DNA of 46,542 bases from a virus: IMG/VR virus record IMGVR_UViG_3300048586_000850, positions 1 through 46,542 of that record; one strand, 5' to 3'. How positions within the stretch are numbered: the stretch's first letter is position 1; each line of letters opens with the position of its first letter. This document shows, one piece after another, positions 1-8,156 of the stretch. The position numbers and the translations under genes are program-made. The notes beneath the pieces were generated by a model, which saw nothing but the letters and a program-made list of their open reading frames with translations, was not told where the DNA came from and did not search any database.

Positions 1-1440
1 TCAGCCGAAGGCGTACACGTATGGATGCGCAAGCCATTCATGCACCGGATCGGCTGCACGATCTTGAGCGCCTGCAGCAAAGGAGTTGTTCTGTCGGTTC
101 GTGTCCTCGCTTCGCATTTGCTTCGCGGTCTCAGCATCAAAGGAACTGTCGAAGGTCCCGTACGCCTCGAGCATCCGATCAGCGAGCCAACCCGATACAT
201 CATTCCACTTCGAGCGGAACTGAACGATGAACTCATCCGCCCGCTTCAGCAAACCGTTGAACCACTGATCCCAAGCGGCGCGAATATCCGCCGTCCCTTT
301 CGACCAAGCGAGCTGGATTCCCTGCCAAGCGATCTCGGCGGGGAGACCGAGATTCCCGCCTGCCATCGCATCTTGAATGCCTTGAAACACTGGCCCCGCG
401 ATGTCGCTCAACATTTGGAACTTTCCACTGAGCCAATCCATCGCTTCACCCCCAGCCTTGGAGGTGTAAAGCAGGTAGGCTCCCAGGCCTGCGAGCCCGA
501 TTACTACTGCGGCAATGGCGACGCCAATTCCGCCCGTTAGGACGGTCCCAAGGATCCCCAGCACCGCCCCGACGGCCGAGGCAGCAGCGCCGACGGCCGC
601 CACAATCGCGATCGTAATCACGACTCCCTTGTTCGCGGCGAACCATTCGCGGGAGCGATTGATTGCATAGGTGATCAATCCGAGTGCGGAGGTGAATATC
701 GGGGCTAACTGGCCACCGATGACATTCACCAAACCACCGAACGAAATCCCGACGCCATCGATCGCATCGCCGAGAGTTGCCGCCGATTGCGCTTGTTCCC
801 CACTCATCACCGCACCATTGGCGGCCGCTTGCTTCGTGAGCTCCTCAATTCCCTTCGAGCCGGTCGCCAACAAGGGCAGGAGATTGGCTCCGGACTTGCC
901 AAAGACCTCCATCGCCTTGGCTGCTCGCTCCCCTGGGTTCTCGATGGTTGCGAGCTTATCAGCGATCGCGGTGAACTGTTGATCGGGTGACATCGCTTGC
1001 AATTCCACGATCGAGAGACCGAGTTCCCCGAAGACCGCGGCTCCGGATGAAATCCCCTGCTGTGCTTTCCTGATTCCCTTTTCAACGTCCTCGATACTCG
1101 ATCCGCTCATCTGCGCGAGAGGGCCTCCACGCTTGCGCCTGTGCGCTGCGCCATGTCGTCGAGGGCTCCGCCGGTATCTGCGAAATGCTTGACGGCAGCG
1201 GCCAGCGGCGCAATCATAGCAGCCGAACCCGCCAGTGCCCCCGTCCCTATCTTGGCCGCTCCGGAGGCGAATGTTTGGAGTTGCTTCTGCGCAGCTGCCA
1301 AGATCCCGTAAGCAATCGGTGATCGTGTGATCGATCCTCATTTGAGCGTAGGCACGAAACGACGATTTCCCCGGTGCGTACGTCTTGATCGCGTTGAACC
1401 GAGCAGAAAGCTGCGCCCTTCGCGACTCCGAGCAGGTCAC
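1..1440 (-). pseudogene. tail tape measure protein remnant, frameshifted and truncated
   Basis: The main frame reads as the central part of a tail tape measure protein: the stretch with AMEVFGKSGANLLPLL, followed by a Gly/Ala-rich hydrophobic segment (VVITIAIVAAVGAAASAVG), is typical of these tail-length rulers. The N-terminal piece continues in a different frame between about 1320 and 1115 (AAAQKQLQTFASGAAKIG...), then returns to the first frame near SGSSIEDV. Two compensating frameshifts are therefore visible. The frame stops at 1-3, so the product is also short for the family. It differs clearly from the intact tape measure at 24854-26887, so it comes from a different phage, the left-hand element. 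A programmed frameshift is unlikely because two shifts are needed. Confidence 0.7.
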
Positions 1441-1789
1441 GCCCGAGATCCTGTCGGAATCGCGGTGGGCAGCGTCGGGAAGACGCGAAGAGAATCATCA
1501 GGCCGAGCGCCTTGAGGCGATCCTTGACGTATTTGCGTTGGCCTGCGGTGGGTTTGACGTTGCGAGGAACTTGGATGCGAGCATTGATCGCCTCGTCGAA
1601 CTCACGGATATCTTGGATGGTGCACATGAGTTCGCCCCCGATGCGTCGGTAGTTCAAGAAGACGCGACGGCCGCTCGCACCTCGAACACCCTTGGTAGCC
1701 CATCGGTAGATGGTGCTTTTGTGTTTGTCGAAGCCGAGAGCGATTTTGGCAGCATCAGCGAGAGGCATGAGCTTTTCGGTATCCAGCAT
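1247..1789 (-). CDS. DUF1580-like small DNA-binding protein, 3' end fused to phage remnant
   Basis: Residues 1-97 from the ATG at 1789 resemble the planctomycete DUF1580 type: LADAAKIALGFDKHKSTIYR looks like a helix-turn-helix for excisionase-like DNA binding, followed by a wing with RRVFLNYRRIGGEL and a tail ending KDRLKALGL. The paralogue at 11317-11658 ends in the same way (QRLAALGMT), so the true C-terminus should lie near 1499. Here no stop follows, and the frame runs on to 1247 through the tape measure remnant. A one-base insertion next to CTGATGATT would explain this. An upstream in-frame ATG at 1822 exists, but MLDTEKL fits the family start better. Role inferred: transcriptional regulator or recombination directionality factor. 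Confidence 0.6.
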   Translation of the reverse strand: MLDTEKLMPLADAAKIALGFDKHKSTIYRWATKGVRGASGRRVFLNYRRIGGELMCTIQDIREFDEAINARIQVPRNVKPTAGQRKYVKDRLKALGLMILFASSRRCPPRFRQDLGRDLLGVAKGAAFCSVQRDQDVRTGEIVVSCLRSNEDRSHDHRLLTGSWQLRRSNSKHSPPERPR

Positions 1790-1956
1790 GATGGGTGTGA
1801 CCTTTGGCAGCAAAAGGATCAAAGAGTTCTTGAACTAACTCGGGGAAATGGTGATTTCTTGACAGGGTGACCGACGATGAAGAGATGCCAGGTAGATCGG
1901 TACGATTCCAATCGTCGCTAGGCGTCATCGCGTCCCACGACGCCTATGCTCTACGC

Positions 1957-1974
1957 GCATTTGTCGACAAATGC
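1957..1974. promoter_or_regulatory. 18-bp perfect palindrome, candidate operator
   Basis: GCATTTGTCGACAAATGC reads identically on both strands. It lies in the roughly 300-base gap between the divergent genes starting at 1789 (minus) and 2094 (plus), where an operator would be expected. A 12-base part, TGTCGACAAATG, recurs at about 6538-6549, just past the 3' end of the left integrase. The binding protein is unknown. Confidence 0.4.
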
Positions 1975-2016
1975 AACGACTTGGCGATTCTTTTTGTGCA
2001 TTTCTCTCCACAGTCG

Positions 2017-2034
2017 CACGCAAAGCGTTGCGTG
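2017..2034. promoter_or_regulatory. inverted repeat (7-bp arms, 4-nt loop)
   Basis: CACGCAA-AGCG-TTGCGTG lies 60 bases upstream of the start at 2094, in the same divergent gap as the palindrome at 1957. It could be a second operator or a short hairpin in a leader. No run of T follows, so a terminator is unlikely. Confidence 0.3.
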
Positions 2035-2093
2035 ACAAACATTTACAACAATAAGTCGTTGATCGACTTTCTTCTTTGTGTTCAGATGTGTGA

Positions 2094-2441
2094 ATGGCAC
2101 GCGAAACAATCGGACCCGTTACTCCAGCCGAAATCGAGTTTGCTCTCACACGAGTTGAGAGCGTTGCCGAGTCTCTGCGCACTCTCGATGCTTGGTTCAA
2201 AGCGAACCCCTCTGTCGAGGAGCTTTGGGTCTGGCGATCATTCAGCCTGAATGATGGGTTGAAGAGGTTGGAAGCTGTTGTCCCAGAGATTCGCAGAGCG
2301 ATCCATGCTCACGCGACCGGCAATCCGCAGAACTCAATGAGCTCGAAGGCTCGATCAAGCAAGAAAGTCGTTGACGACAAGCTCGCGCAAGCCGATCGCG
2401 CCATCGCCGCCTCCAAAAAGCGAGCCAAACCCAAAGAGTAA
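2094..2441 (+). CDS. hypothetical protein
   Basis: A 115-aa predicted helical protein of unknown function. The body (PAEIEFALTRVESVAESLRT...) is amphipathic, and the C-terminal 35 residues are Lys/Ser/Ala-rich (SKKVVDDKLAQADRAI..KKRAKPKE), a typical basic tail for a nucleic-acid-binding or disordered end. The ribosome site is weak (GATGTGTGA before the ATG). It is followed after 28 bases by another small gene on the same strand, so the two may be co-transcribed. I do not recognise the family. Confidence 0.5.
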   Translation: MARETIGPVTPAEIEFALTRVESVAESLRTLDAWFKANPSVEELWVWRSFSLNDGLKRLEAVVPEIRRAIHAHATGNPQNSMSSKARSSKKVVDDKLAQADRAIAASKKRAKPKE

Positions 2442-2469
2442 ACCGCCCCAGTTAAGGACACGCCCGACA

Positions 2470-2664
2470 ATGGACCCCCCAAAGGTCAATAACCAAGCCT
2501 ACGACAGCGAACGCGATATCACATACGAGGTTTACGCGTATCGAAAGCTGTCGGAGCAAGAGCTCATTCATGCGGTTGCCGTTTTTGTACGGTCCCAGAA
2601 GGGAAAGCCAAAGCGTGGCACGCGCTACCAGATCATGACTATGATTGGCGCTGACGGCCGATGA
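2470..2664 (+). CDS. small hypothetical protein
   Basis: A 64-aa protein from the ATG at 2470, with AAGGA about 11 bases upstream. The frame is open further upstream, but that part is low-complexity Pro/Lys and overlaps the preceding gene, so the later start is chosen. It has an alpha/beta appearance (ITYEVYAYRKLSEQELIHAV) and no motif I recognise. Its 3' end overlaps the convergent gene ending at 2639 by 26 bases. Confidence 0.45.
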   Translation: MDPPKVNNQAYDSERDITYEVYAYRKLSEQELIHAVAVFVRSQKGKPKRGTRYQIMTMIGADGR

Positions 2665-2917
2665 TCTGCATCACCTCCCTCTCCGACAACACTCTGCGCG
2701 GCGTGAGACGTTCCCAATGGGCCAGAATCAATCGCAGCTCTTCCTCGTTCAGAACGATTTTCGCATCAACGCCAAAGACGACCATTTCGTCCAACTCACT
2801 GGGTGCACAGCCCAGCGGCTTGTTGCTATCGAGTAGAATGATTTGCATAAATGTCAACGCTCCGCTAAACCGCTCGCCAATGGCCTCGATCAAAAGCAAC
2901 CCTATCTCACGATTCAT
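2639..2917 (-). CDS. hypothetical protein
   Basis: A 92-aa protein with a good ribosome site (AAAGGACTG before the ATG). The sequence is ordinary-looking and soluble, with an acidic helix (LNEEELRLILAHWERL) near the end. It lies 53 bases downstream of the gene at 2971-3336 on the same strand, so they probably form a two-gene unit. Function unknown. A plus-strand frame across the same bases is Ser/Arg-rich and looks like a shadow. Confidence 0.45.
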   Translation of the reverse strand: MNREIGLLLIEAIGERFSGALTFMQIILLDSNKPLGCAPSELDEMVVFGVDAKIVLNEEELRLILAHWERLTPRRVLSEREVMQIIGRQRQS

Positions 2918-2970
2918 CAGTCCTTTGGACAGGAAGCTTCACGCCCTCCCCGTTGTGACTCGTGGGAGGC

Positions 2971-3336
2971 CTATGAGCAACGTGCGATTGTCCAGCCCCG
3001 AGGGAGCACCAAGAGCGCTCCGGGGGACAGCTGGTCACATTTCGACAGCAGATGGTCAGGGATTGCTATTGAATCGCGAACATCTTGAAGAGTTGTTAAA
3101 CGATGGCCTGTTGAATCGATTACGAGTACGGGTCCATCTCCTTCCTTTGGAATCTGACTAAGTTTCCACCCTTTGAGTTGCCCCATCTCCAATCCCTCGC
3201 TGCTCGCCCCTTTCGCCTCCCCCCCCCAACGCCTCATACGTCCATCGTCCAGAGAAACCCAAAAACTCAAGCCGATCCCTTCCTCTGAAAAGTACCCCAA
3301 CCTCCGAGAATAGTGTTCTGAGTGCAGGAAGCTCAC
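2971..3336 (-). CDS. hypothetical protein
   Basis: A 121-aa protein starting at a GTG at 3336 with AAGAAG about nine bases upstream. It is mixed alpha/beta (GLSFWVSLDDGRMRRW, GPVLVIDSTGHRLTTLQDV). No catalytic motif or membrane segment is evident. It is divergently arranged with the plus-strand gene at 3372, leaving a 35-base gap that would have to hold both start regions. Family not recognised. Confidence 0.4.
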   Translation of the reverse strand: MSFLHSEHYSRRLGYFSEEGIGLSFWVSLDDGRMRRWGGEAKGASSEGLEMGQLKGWKLSQIPKEGDGPVLVIDSTGHRLTTLQDVRDSIAIPDHLLSKCDQLSPGALLVLPRGWTIARCS

Positions 3337-3371
3337 TAACTGTGCTTCTTACCTTTTGCGATTAAAAGATT

Positions 3372-4187
3372 ATGTCGGAAACCTATTACAACTTCCTCGA
3401 AGAAAAGCAAACCGAGTTGCTCCATGCCATCCGCATTTTCAAAGGTGTTTTCGTTCTTGAAAATCGTCAGGAGAAGATTGCAACAGCAAGAAGCGTGGAA
3501 GAGTGTCTTTCGATAATTAAAAAGTCAATCGCAACGAAGGACATACCCGAATGGCTGAATGAGCTTCTCACGGCATTTACTCGGTATTTGCACGGATCCG
3601 ATGGTGGACGGGGGGCTGAACTACTTCTGAGAAAGATTGCTGAGTATGAGTCGGATTGTAGAAAACACAAATGGCGAGATTCCATGGGCGAAGAACGGGT
3701 AATTGTCTTCAACGAAGTTACCGACCGTGAATATCGCAATACAAGAATGCCAGAGTTGTTCGAATCTCTAGCAACACAGATTGAGAGGGTCATAAAAGAA
3801 GATCATATTGACTCTCAGAAAGCGATTAAAAAACTTAAATCTCTAATACGATTGATTCGCAGGAATGCAAGTACGAGCTGGCTATCAGCGCAGTTTCTTT
3901 TGCCCTTCTCATTCAAGGTTGTTAAACACGTCTTCACTGAAGTGGTTAAGGATAAGCTTGGCCCCGCAGCGGAAGGTATCTCAAAGGCGATTCAAGAAAT
4001 GAATGAGGAGTGGCCAATTGCATGCAAGCAAGTTAATGATGCGGTTGCGCGGCAGATTCCAGATAGCCTTCACGTCATCGATTATGCTCCTTCAGATGAG
4101 GTCATTGATGTCGATTCAGTCTTACGTTCCTTGCACGGTCCATCCGGTTTCATCGAAGACAAAAGGGAGCAGCCACCAAAGGAATAG
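3372..4187 (+). CDS. hypothetical cargo protein, AT-richer than neighbours
   Basis: A 271-aa protein with no family I recognise. It is mainly helical, with a charged N-terminal half (FLEEKQTELLHAIRIFKGVF; SVEECLSIIKKSI), a central Lys-rich helix (SQKAIKKLKSLIRLIRRN) and a short hydrophobic patch (SWLSAQFLLPFSFKVV) that looks too polar for a confident membrane segment. Base composition is visibly more AT-rich than the flanking genes, with runs such as AAAAAACTTAAATC, suggesting separate acquisition. It stands next to the BRCT-domain gene and the dTMP kinase in the left element, a typical cargo position. A defence role is possible but has no direct support. Confidence 0.55.
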   Translation: MSETYYNFLEEKQTELLHAIRIFKGVFVLENRQEKIATARSVEECLSIIKKSIATKDIPEWLNELLTAFTRYLHGSDGGRGAELLLRKIAEYESDCRKHKWRDSMGEERVIVFNEVTDREYRNTRMPELFESLATQIERVIKEDHIDSQKAIKKLKSLIRLIRRNASTSWLSAQFLLPFSFKVVKHVFTEVVKDKLGPAAEGISKAIQEMNEEWPIACKQVNDAVARQIPDSLHVIDYAPSDEVIDVDSVLRSLHGPSGFIEDKREQPPKE

Positions 4188-4325
4188 GAAAGCCCCGCAA
4201 TTCCCGGTTATATTAATCAACAGCAAGCCGAATCATTAATCTCAACACGATTAAAATTCACATCCTTCCATTCCCCCGATGCGAGTTCATTTGCAGGTCC
4301 CCCAGAGGGCAAAGGAGTTCATCCT

Positions 4326-5210
4326 GTGTACCATTCAGACCAAAATCCCTATGCAAAGTATTGCGATCACGCTGTCCTTACGAAGGCTGTGAACATGCTA
4401 ATCGGGATCGTCGAGGGGATTGCTTTCGATGAATCCGTAAATCGATCGGAGATCGAGCTGCTGAGCGAATGGATGCTGTTCCATCAACCTTACGAGCGGC
4501 TACACCCTTTCAACGAATTCTTCCCGCTGATCACACGCGCCCTCGAGGACGGGAAACTCGACGAAGCGGAGCGCGAGGATATTCTTTGGCTTGCCAGGAA
4601 GGTTGCCGGCGATGAGTTCGAGCAACGGACCAAAGGGGATATGCAGGTTCTGCATGGGATCCTCCAAGGTGTGATCGCGGATGGAGTGATCAATCAAGCT
4701 GAAGTAGCAAAACTGAGGGATTGGACTTTTGAGCATGAGCATCTCCAAAGAATTTGGCCATTTGACGAAGTTCAGTCGCTCGTAACATCCGTACTTTCCG
4801 ACGGGGTGATTACGAACGAAGAACACGCGATGCTCATGTCGTTCATGTCTGACTTCTGCGAGTTGAAGCCAGAATCTGCTGGAGGATTGATTCAGCATTC
4901 AGTAATGGGAGTTTGCGCAATGTGTCCCGAGATTAACTTCGATGGCAACAAGTTCTGCTTCACGGGTTCAAGTAGCAGATTGAATCGATCTGGCTTCGAA
5001 CAGCTGATTCGAGATCTTGGCGGCATTGCCCACCCCCGAGTCGTAAACGATCTCGATTACTTGGTTATCGGAGACTTGGGAAATCCCTGCTGGGCTTACG
5101 CCTGTTACGGCCGGAAGGTTGAGCAAGCGATGAAGCTTCGCAAAGAAGGGGCGAGGCTACTGATCGTTCATGAAAACGATTTATGGGATGCAGTTGAGGA
5201 TTCTCGTTGA
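4326..5210 (+). CDS. BRCT-domain protein with two N-terminal repeats
   Basis: A 294-aa protein starting at GTG 4326 with AGGAG eight bases before it. Residues about 20-95 and 105-180 are tandem repeats of one helical unit, sharing L-x-GI-x2-G...D-x2-(V/I)N..E...L..W...PF-x-E...L..D-G; this resembles TerB-like or tellurite-type helical repeats, but that is only a suggestion. Residues about 203-292 are a BRCT domain of the bacterial DNA ligase type: FCFTGSSSRLNRSGFEQLI, then DLGG, DYLVIGD and a final W. BRCT domains bind phosphopeptides or DNA ends, so a role in DNA repair or nuclease recruitment is likely. Such proteins are common in mobile elements. Confidence 0.7.
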   Translation: MYHSDQNPYAKYCDHAVLTKAVNMLIGIVEGIAFDESVNRSEIELLSEWMLFHQPYERLHPFNEFFPLITRALEDGKLDEAEREDILWLARKVAGDEFEQRTKGDMQVLHGILQGVIADGVINQAEVAKLRDWTFEHEHLQRIWPFDEVQSLVTSVLSDGVITNEEHAMLMSFMSDFCELKPESAGGLIQHSVMGVCAMCPEINFDGNKFCFTGSSSRLNRSGFEQLIRDLGGIAHPRVVNDLDYLVIGDLGNPCWAYACYGRKVEQAMKLRKEGARLLIVHENDLWDAVEDSR

Positions 5211-5234
5211 TTCAAAGCGGCGCTGTCGACGATC

Positions 5235-5975
5235 TCATGCTTTGGAAAAACTAGCTCGTAGCTGAGTTGGGCTGAGTTTGGACTTAAGAATCGCCCATCG
5301 GCATTCGTTTAAGGCTCTGAAACCGCAGTCGAACACATCGCATCCGGTTACCTTCTTGCAACGTTTAGCGAGTAGAACAGTATCCAGCAACGCTTTACAA
5401 ATACTCATCGAAACGAAGTCGATTGGTATGGTGGCGTCGATCGAATGAATTTCGTTGCGTGTTTTTGCGAGATCGAGGAAAACCGATCTGCACGTTTGTA
5501 AGTTTTCCAGGCCCTCGAACTCGTTTGGTGTCTCATTTCTGCCCTCTGAAATTCGACCAATCGTTATTCTAGGATCCGCGTCCAAAAGAAAAACGATATC
5601 TGGAACCGGGGCGAACTGCATCATCGCCTCGATGTCCGCTGGATTTGCTCCACGAGCTCCTTGGTAGGCAATCGTCGAGTAGAAGTACCTGTCGAGGATC
5701 ACAATTTCCCCACGATCCAAAGCAGGTTGAATTAGCGTCGCGACATGTTCCTTCCGGTCCATCACGAAGAGTTCAAGCTCTTCTTTAAGTGGCAGTCGAC
5801 CGGCCTGAGCCGATGCTCGAAGTTTTCTACCCCATTGCCCATCTGTAGGTTCTTTTGAGAGCTTCACCACCTCTCCTGCATCAGACAGCAGATCTGCCAG
5901 CAATTTCGCTTGTGTCGTTTTGCCAGTGCCATCAATCCCTTCGATGGCGATCAGTATTCCGTCTTGGCTTGGCAT
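5235..5975 (-). CDS. tmk: thymidylate (dTMP) kinase
   Basis: Phosphorylates dTMP to dTDP using ATP, the step after thymidylate synthase on the way to dTTP. The P-loop IEGIDGTGKTTQAKLLADLL (residues about 11-30), the DR-Y motif DRYFYSTIAYQGARGANP and the DADP..T-x2-R-I...R LID region with FEGLENL are all family-typical. The start is set at MPSQDG (ATG 5975), because the usual family N-terminus begins a few residues before the P-loop. The protein is 246 aa, longer than the usual ~205-215, because of a C-terminal extension of about 40 residues with several Cys that I cannot match. As a second copy in a mobile element it may supply dTTP for phage replication, or be a moron gene. Confidence 0.9.
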   Translation of the reverse strand: MPSQDGILIAIEGIDGTGKTTQAKLLADLLSDAGEVVKLSKEPTDGQWGRKLRASAQAGRLPLKEELELFVMDRKEHVATLIQPALDRGEIVILDRYFYSTIAYQGARGANPADIEAMMQFAPVPDIVFLLDADPRITIGRISEGRNETPNEFEGLENLQTCRSVFLDLAKTRNEIHSIDATIPIDFVSMSICKALLDTVLLAKRCKKVTGCDVFDCGFRALNECRWAILKSKLSPTQLRASFSKA

Positions 5976-6037
5976 TGTATAAGGCTCTCGTTTGCAATTT
6001 CCTATCGTGGCGTCGCAGGATTGTAGCACGAAACCAG

Positions 6038-6406
6038 CTATTCTTGCATCTCAACCCCACCCGTGTTCATTTTGCTGCTTTTAGCAGGCAAATCACGGGG
6101 AATTGAAACTCCAACGGGCAAGTAAACCGGTACCGCATCATAGCTCTTGAATCGAGCGTGGAAGCGGAGGGAGCCGCGTTTGGTCAGTGGATCGCCCTGC
6201 AAACGGATCCACTCTTGCGACTCGATGCCCCACAACCAAACGTTGTATAGAGGATCCTTGGAGGTGGTGCACTTGCGGATGACAATCTGCTTACCGGCTG
6301 CCTGCGGGAGCTCGACGGCGATCGTACGAGCCAAGGCAAATGACGATACGCGCCGGATAACGATGACCTCGCGACTCTTTCGATCAACATAACGAATTTC
6401 CCACAT
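6038..6406 (-). CDS. hypothetical protein
   Basis: A 122-aa protein from the ATG at 6406, preceded by GAGGGAAAG at good spacing; the frame is open 90 bases further but without a better site. It is beta-rich and basic, beginning WEIRYVDRKSREVIVIRRVS, with a possible surface-strand pattern throughout. No family recognised. It lies 62 bases upstream of the dTMP kinase on the same strand and downstream of the left integrase, so it belongs to the left element. Confidence 0.55.
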   Translation of the reverse strand: MWEIRYVDRKSREVIVIRRVSSFALARTIAVELPQAAGKQIVIRKCTTSKDPLYNVWLWGIESQEWIRLQGDPLTKRGSLRFHARFKSYDAVPVYLPVGVSIPRDLPAKSSKMNTGGVEMQE

Positions 6407-6554
6407 GAATCTTTCCCTCGACGTGACTTTGGATTTCTTGTGGGGGATAGATTGCTTGCATTCCGTGACACCTTTGGTCCAGAGAAAATTTGTCAACTAA
6501 TTGCTTGATGAACGAGCATCGAGCATGTTGAAAACGTGTCGACAAATGAGCCGG

Positions 6555-7760
6555 CTAGCGAGTGAGAGCTGCTTCGATCGCTTTCTCGCGTCGGAGATGC
6601 GCGTAGATCTTGGACGTATCGACATCGGCATGTCCAAGCACTGCCGCGCAATGCTCTAAGCCGAAGACAGATCGAATCTCGCCGGCTGCGGCGTGTCGCA
6701 GTTGATTTGGACTCCATCGGTGCGATGTATGCCACGCTTTCGTCTGCTGCGCGTCGAGATGCTCCGGAGCCGGCCAAGCGAGCTTGCATGCGTATGCGAT
6801 CGCATGACCATAGCTCGAAGTCTTGTAGATGTCGTTGATGTAGACGTATTCGGGATCGCCTTGGCGTGTGCGACGCGAATAGCCACGTCGGTTGCCTTGA
6901 TTCGCCGGCGTGACACGAGCAAGAGCTCGGGCTTCGCGGCGCTGCTCCATGGCTTCGCGTGGAGAGAAGCAGAAACAGTCCTCGGGGCGCTGCAAATAGG
7001 TCTTGAGGATGCTCTGCGCCTTCGGACCAACGAAGATGGTGCGAGAGTGGCCTCGGTGCGCGTTCTTGTGCTCATCGAGATCGATCTCCCATATCTGATG
7101 GGATCGATCGACCATGGATGGTTTGATCGTGCAAAGCTCGCCAGGCCGGCAGCGGAGGAGCTGCTGCAGACGAACCATGTCCGCGACCACTTGCGGCAGG
7201 TGAGGGAGAGTAGCCTCGACGATGTGCTGGGGTACCTCATGGACTGGTTCAGATTCTGGCGCAGTGGTGCGACCTCGTTTGAGGCATTGGATCTCGCGGG
7301 TGGTCGCGAGCACTTTTGGATCGATCAGCCCTTCGCCAGTGCACCACTTGAACATGCGAACAACCATGCTCATGCACTTGTTCACGTATTGCCGGCTTCT
7401 CATGTTTCCCCCTTGGGTAAACACCTCGCGGAAGGCCTTGAACTGCACAGATCCGAAGCTGTCTGCCTTCAAGTCTCCGTACTCCTTCACGAGGGAGCGA
7501 GCGACCAGCTTGATATTGTTTACTTCGCGGAAGTCCAAGTACTCGGTTGCATAGTCGACGTAAGCTACAACGAGATCCTCGATACGGTTCTCGTTCTTGA
7601 CTGCGAAAAACGAGTGTTTGTTCGCTAGATATTCCGAGATCAATCTCTCGTACTTTGCCTGCGTATCGGGTTCGCCATGTTTGCCGCAGTAGTAATCTTT
7701 GCCTGCGATGCGAACGACACCTTGGCCGGTCTTGTGCTTGGTTAAAGCTGGTACTCGCAC
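6555..7760 (-). CDS. int: tyrosine recombinase, prophage integrase (left element)
   Basis: A 401-aa site-specific recombinase that inserts and excises its element. The SAM-like core-binding domain is about residues 55-165 and the catalytic domain about 180-395. Catalytic residues read as R205 in CRPGELC, K232, R355, H377 in VLGHADVD and the nucleophile Y386 in SKIYAHL. The usual HxxR box is N352-Q-L-R355, with Asn in place of His; the same change occurs in the related integrase at 45328-46542, so it is a family trait and not damage. The N-terminus (TKHKTGQGVVRI..YYCGK) resembles an arm-binding domain. A tRNA-Arg fragment 110-150 bases upstream of the start is the likely att site. Confidence 0.92.
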   Translation of the reverse strand: MRVPALTKHKTGQGVVRIAGKDYYCGKHGEPDTQAKYERLISEYLANKHSFFAVKNENRIEDLVVAYVDYATEYLDFREVNNIKLVARSLVKEYGDLKADSFGSVQFKAFREVFTQGGNMRSRQYVNKCMSMVVRMFKWCTGEGLIDPKVLATTREIQCLKRGRTTAPESEPVHEVPQHIVEATLPHLPQVVADMVRLQQLLRCRPGELCTIKPSMVDRSHQIWEIDLDEHKNAHRGHSRTIFVGPKAQSILKTYLQRPEDCFCFSPREAMEQRREARALARVTPANQGNRRGYSRRTRQGDPEYVYINDIYKTSSYGHAIAYACKLAWPAPEHLDAQQTKAWHTSHRWSPNQLRHAAAGEIRSVFGLEHCAAVLGHADVDTSKIYAHLRREKAIEAALTR

Positions 7761-7871
7761 ATTCCACTCCTCTGTTCTCAGTAACTACTGAAACCAACAA
7801 GTTGAAAAATGTGCACTGCCGAAGAGTGGCAGGTTTCGTTTCACCAACGAATCACAAGATTATTCCATCAA

Positions 7872-7912
7872 CAGGGCCAGTAGGATTCGAACCTACGACC
7901 TACGGATTAGAA
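7872..7912 (-). other. tRNA-Arg(TCT) 3' fragment, candidate att site
   Basis: Read on the minus strand, this is the second half of a tRNA. The anticodon loop TTTCTAA (anticodon TCT, Arg) is followed by the 3' anticodon strand TCCGT, then the T arm GTAGG-TTCGAAT-CCTAC and an acceptor strand TGGCCCT. The bases before the loop (TTATT) cannot pair with TCCGT, so the tRNA identity stops exactly at the anticodon loop, the usual crossover point of tyrosine integrases. There is no full tRNA here. This is therefore a partial att copy next to the left integrase, probably the boundary between the two elements. Confidence 0.75.
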
Positions 7913-8156
7913 AAATAAGGGAACGCAAAGCGAACTAGGAAAATCATTGGTGCAACTTGTGTCGGGTGTGCGTCAAACGGCCTCTTTTTGGGGGTAAAAG
8001 GGTAGGCTACCCCCCATTTTCCAAACCTCCGGTGCAGAAGTTTGTTAAGCGATCTTTTTCGTGTAAATTGTTGAATCCTGGCGTGGATTGACATGTCTCT
8101 TTGGGTTAGTTTCACTGTTCACGAAATTTCCGCTGCTGCAGGAGGTGTCCGAATTC

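Noticed and set aside
2661-3161. 166-aa plus-strand frame
   Set aside because: Ser/Arg-rich and low in ordered patterns; the two minus-strand frames have ribosome sites and protein-like sequence.
6693-7628. 311-aa plus-strand frame opposite the left integrase
   Set aside because: The minus strand carries a clear tyrosine recombinase with catalytic residues; the plus frame has no ribosome site or known motif.
7655-7918. 87-aa plus-strand frame ending ...GPVGFEPTTYGLEK
   Set aside because: The end is the translation of the antisense of the tRNA-Arg fragment (FEPTTYGL is typical of such false frames) and the start overlaps the integrase on the other strand.
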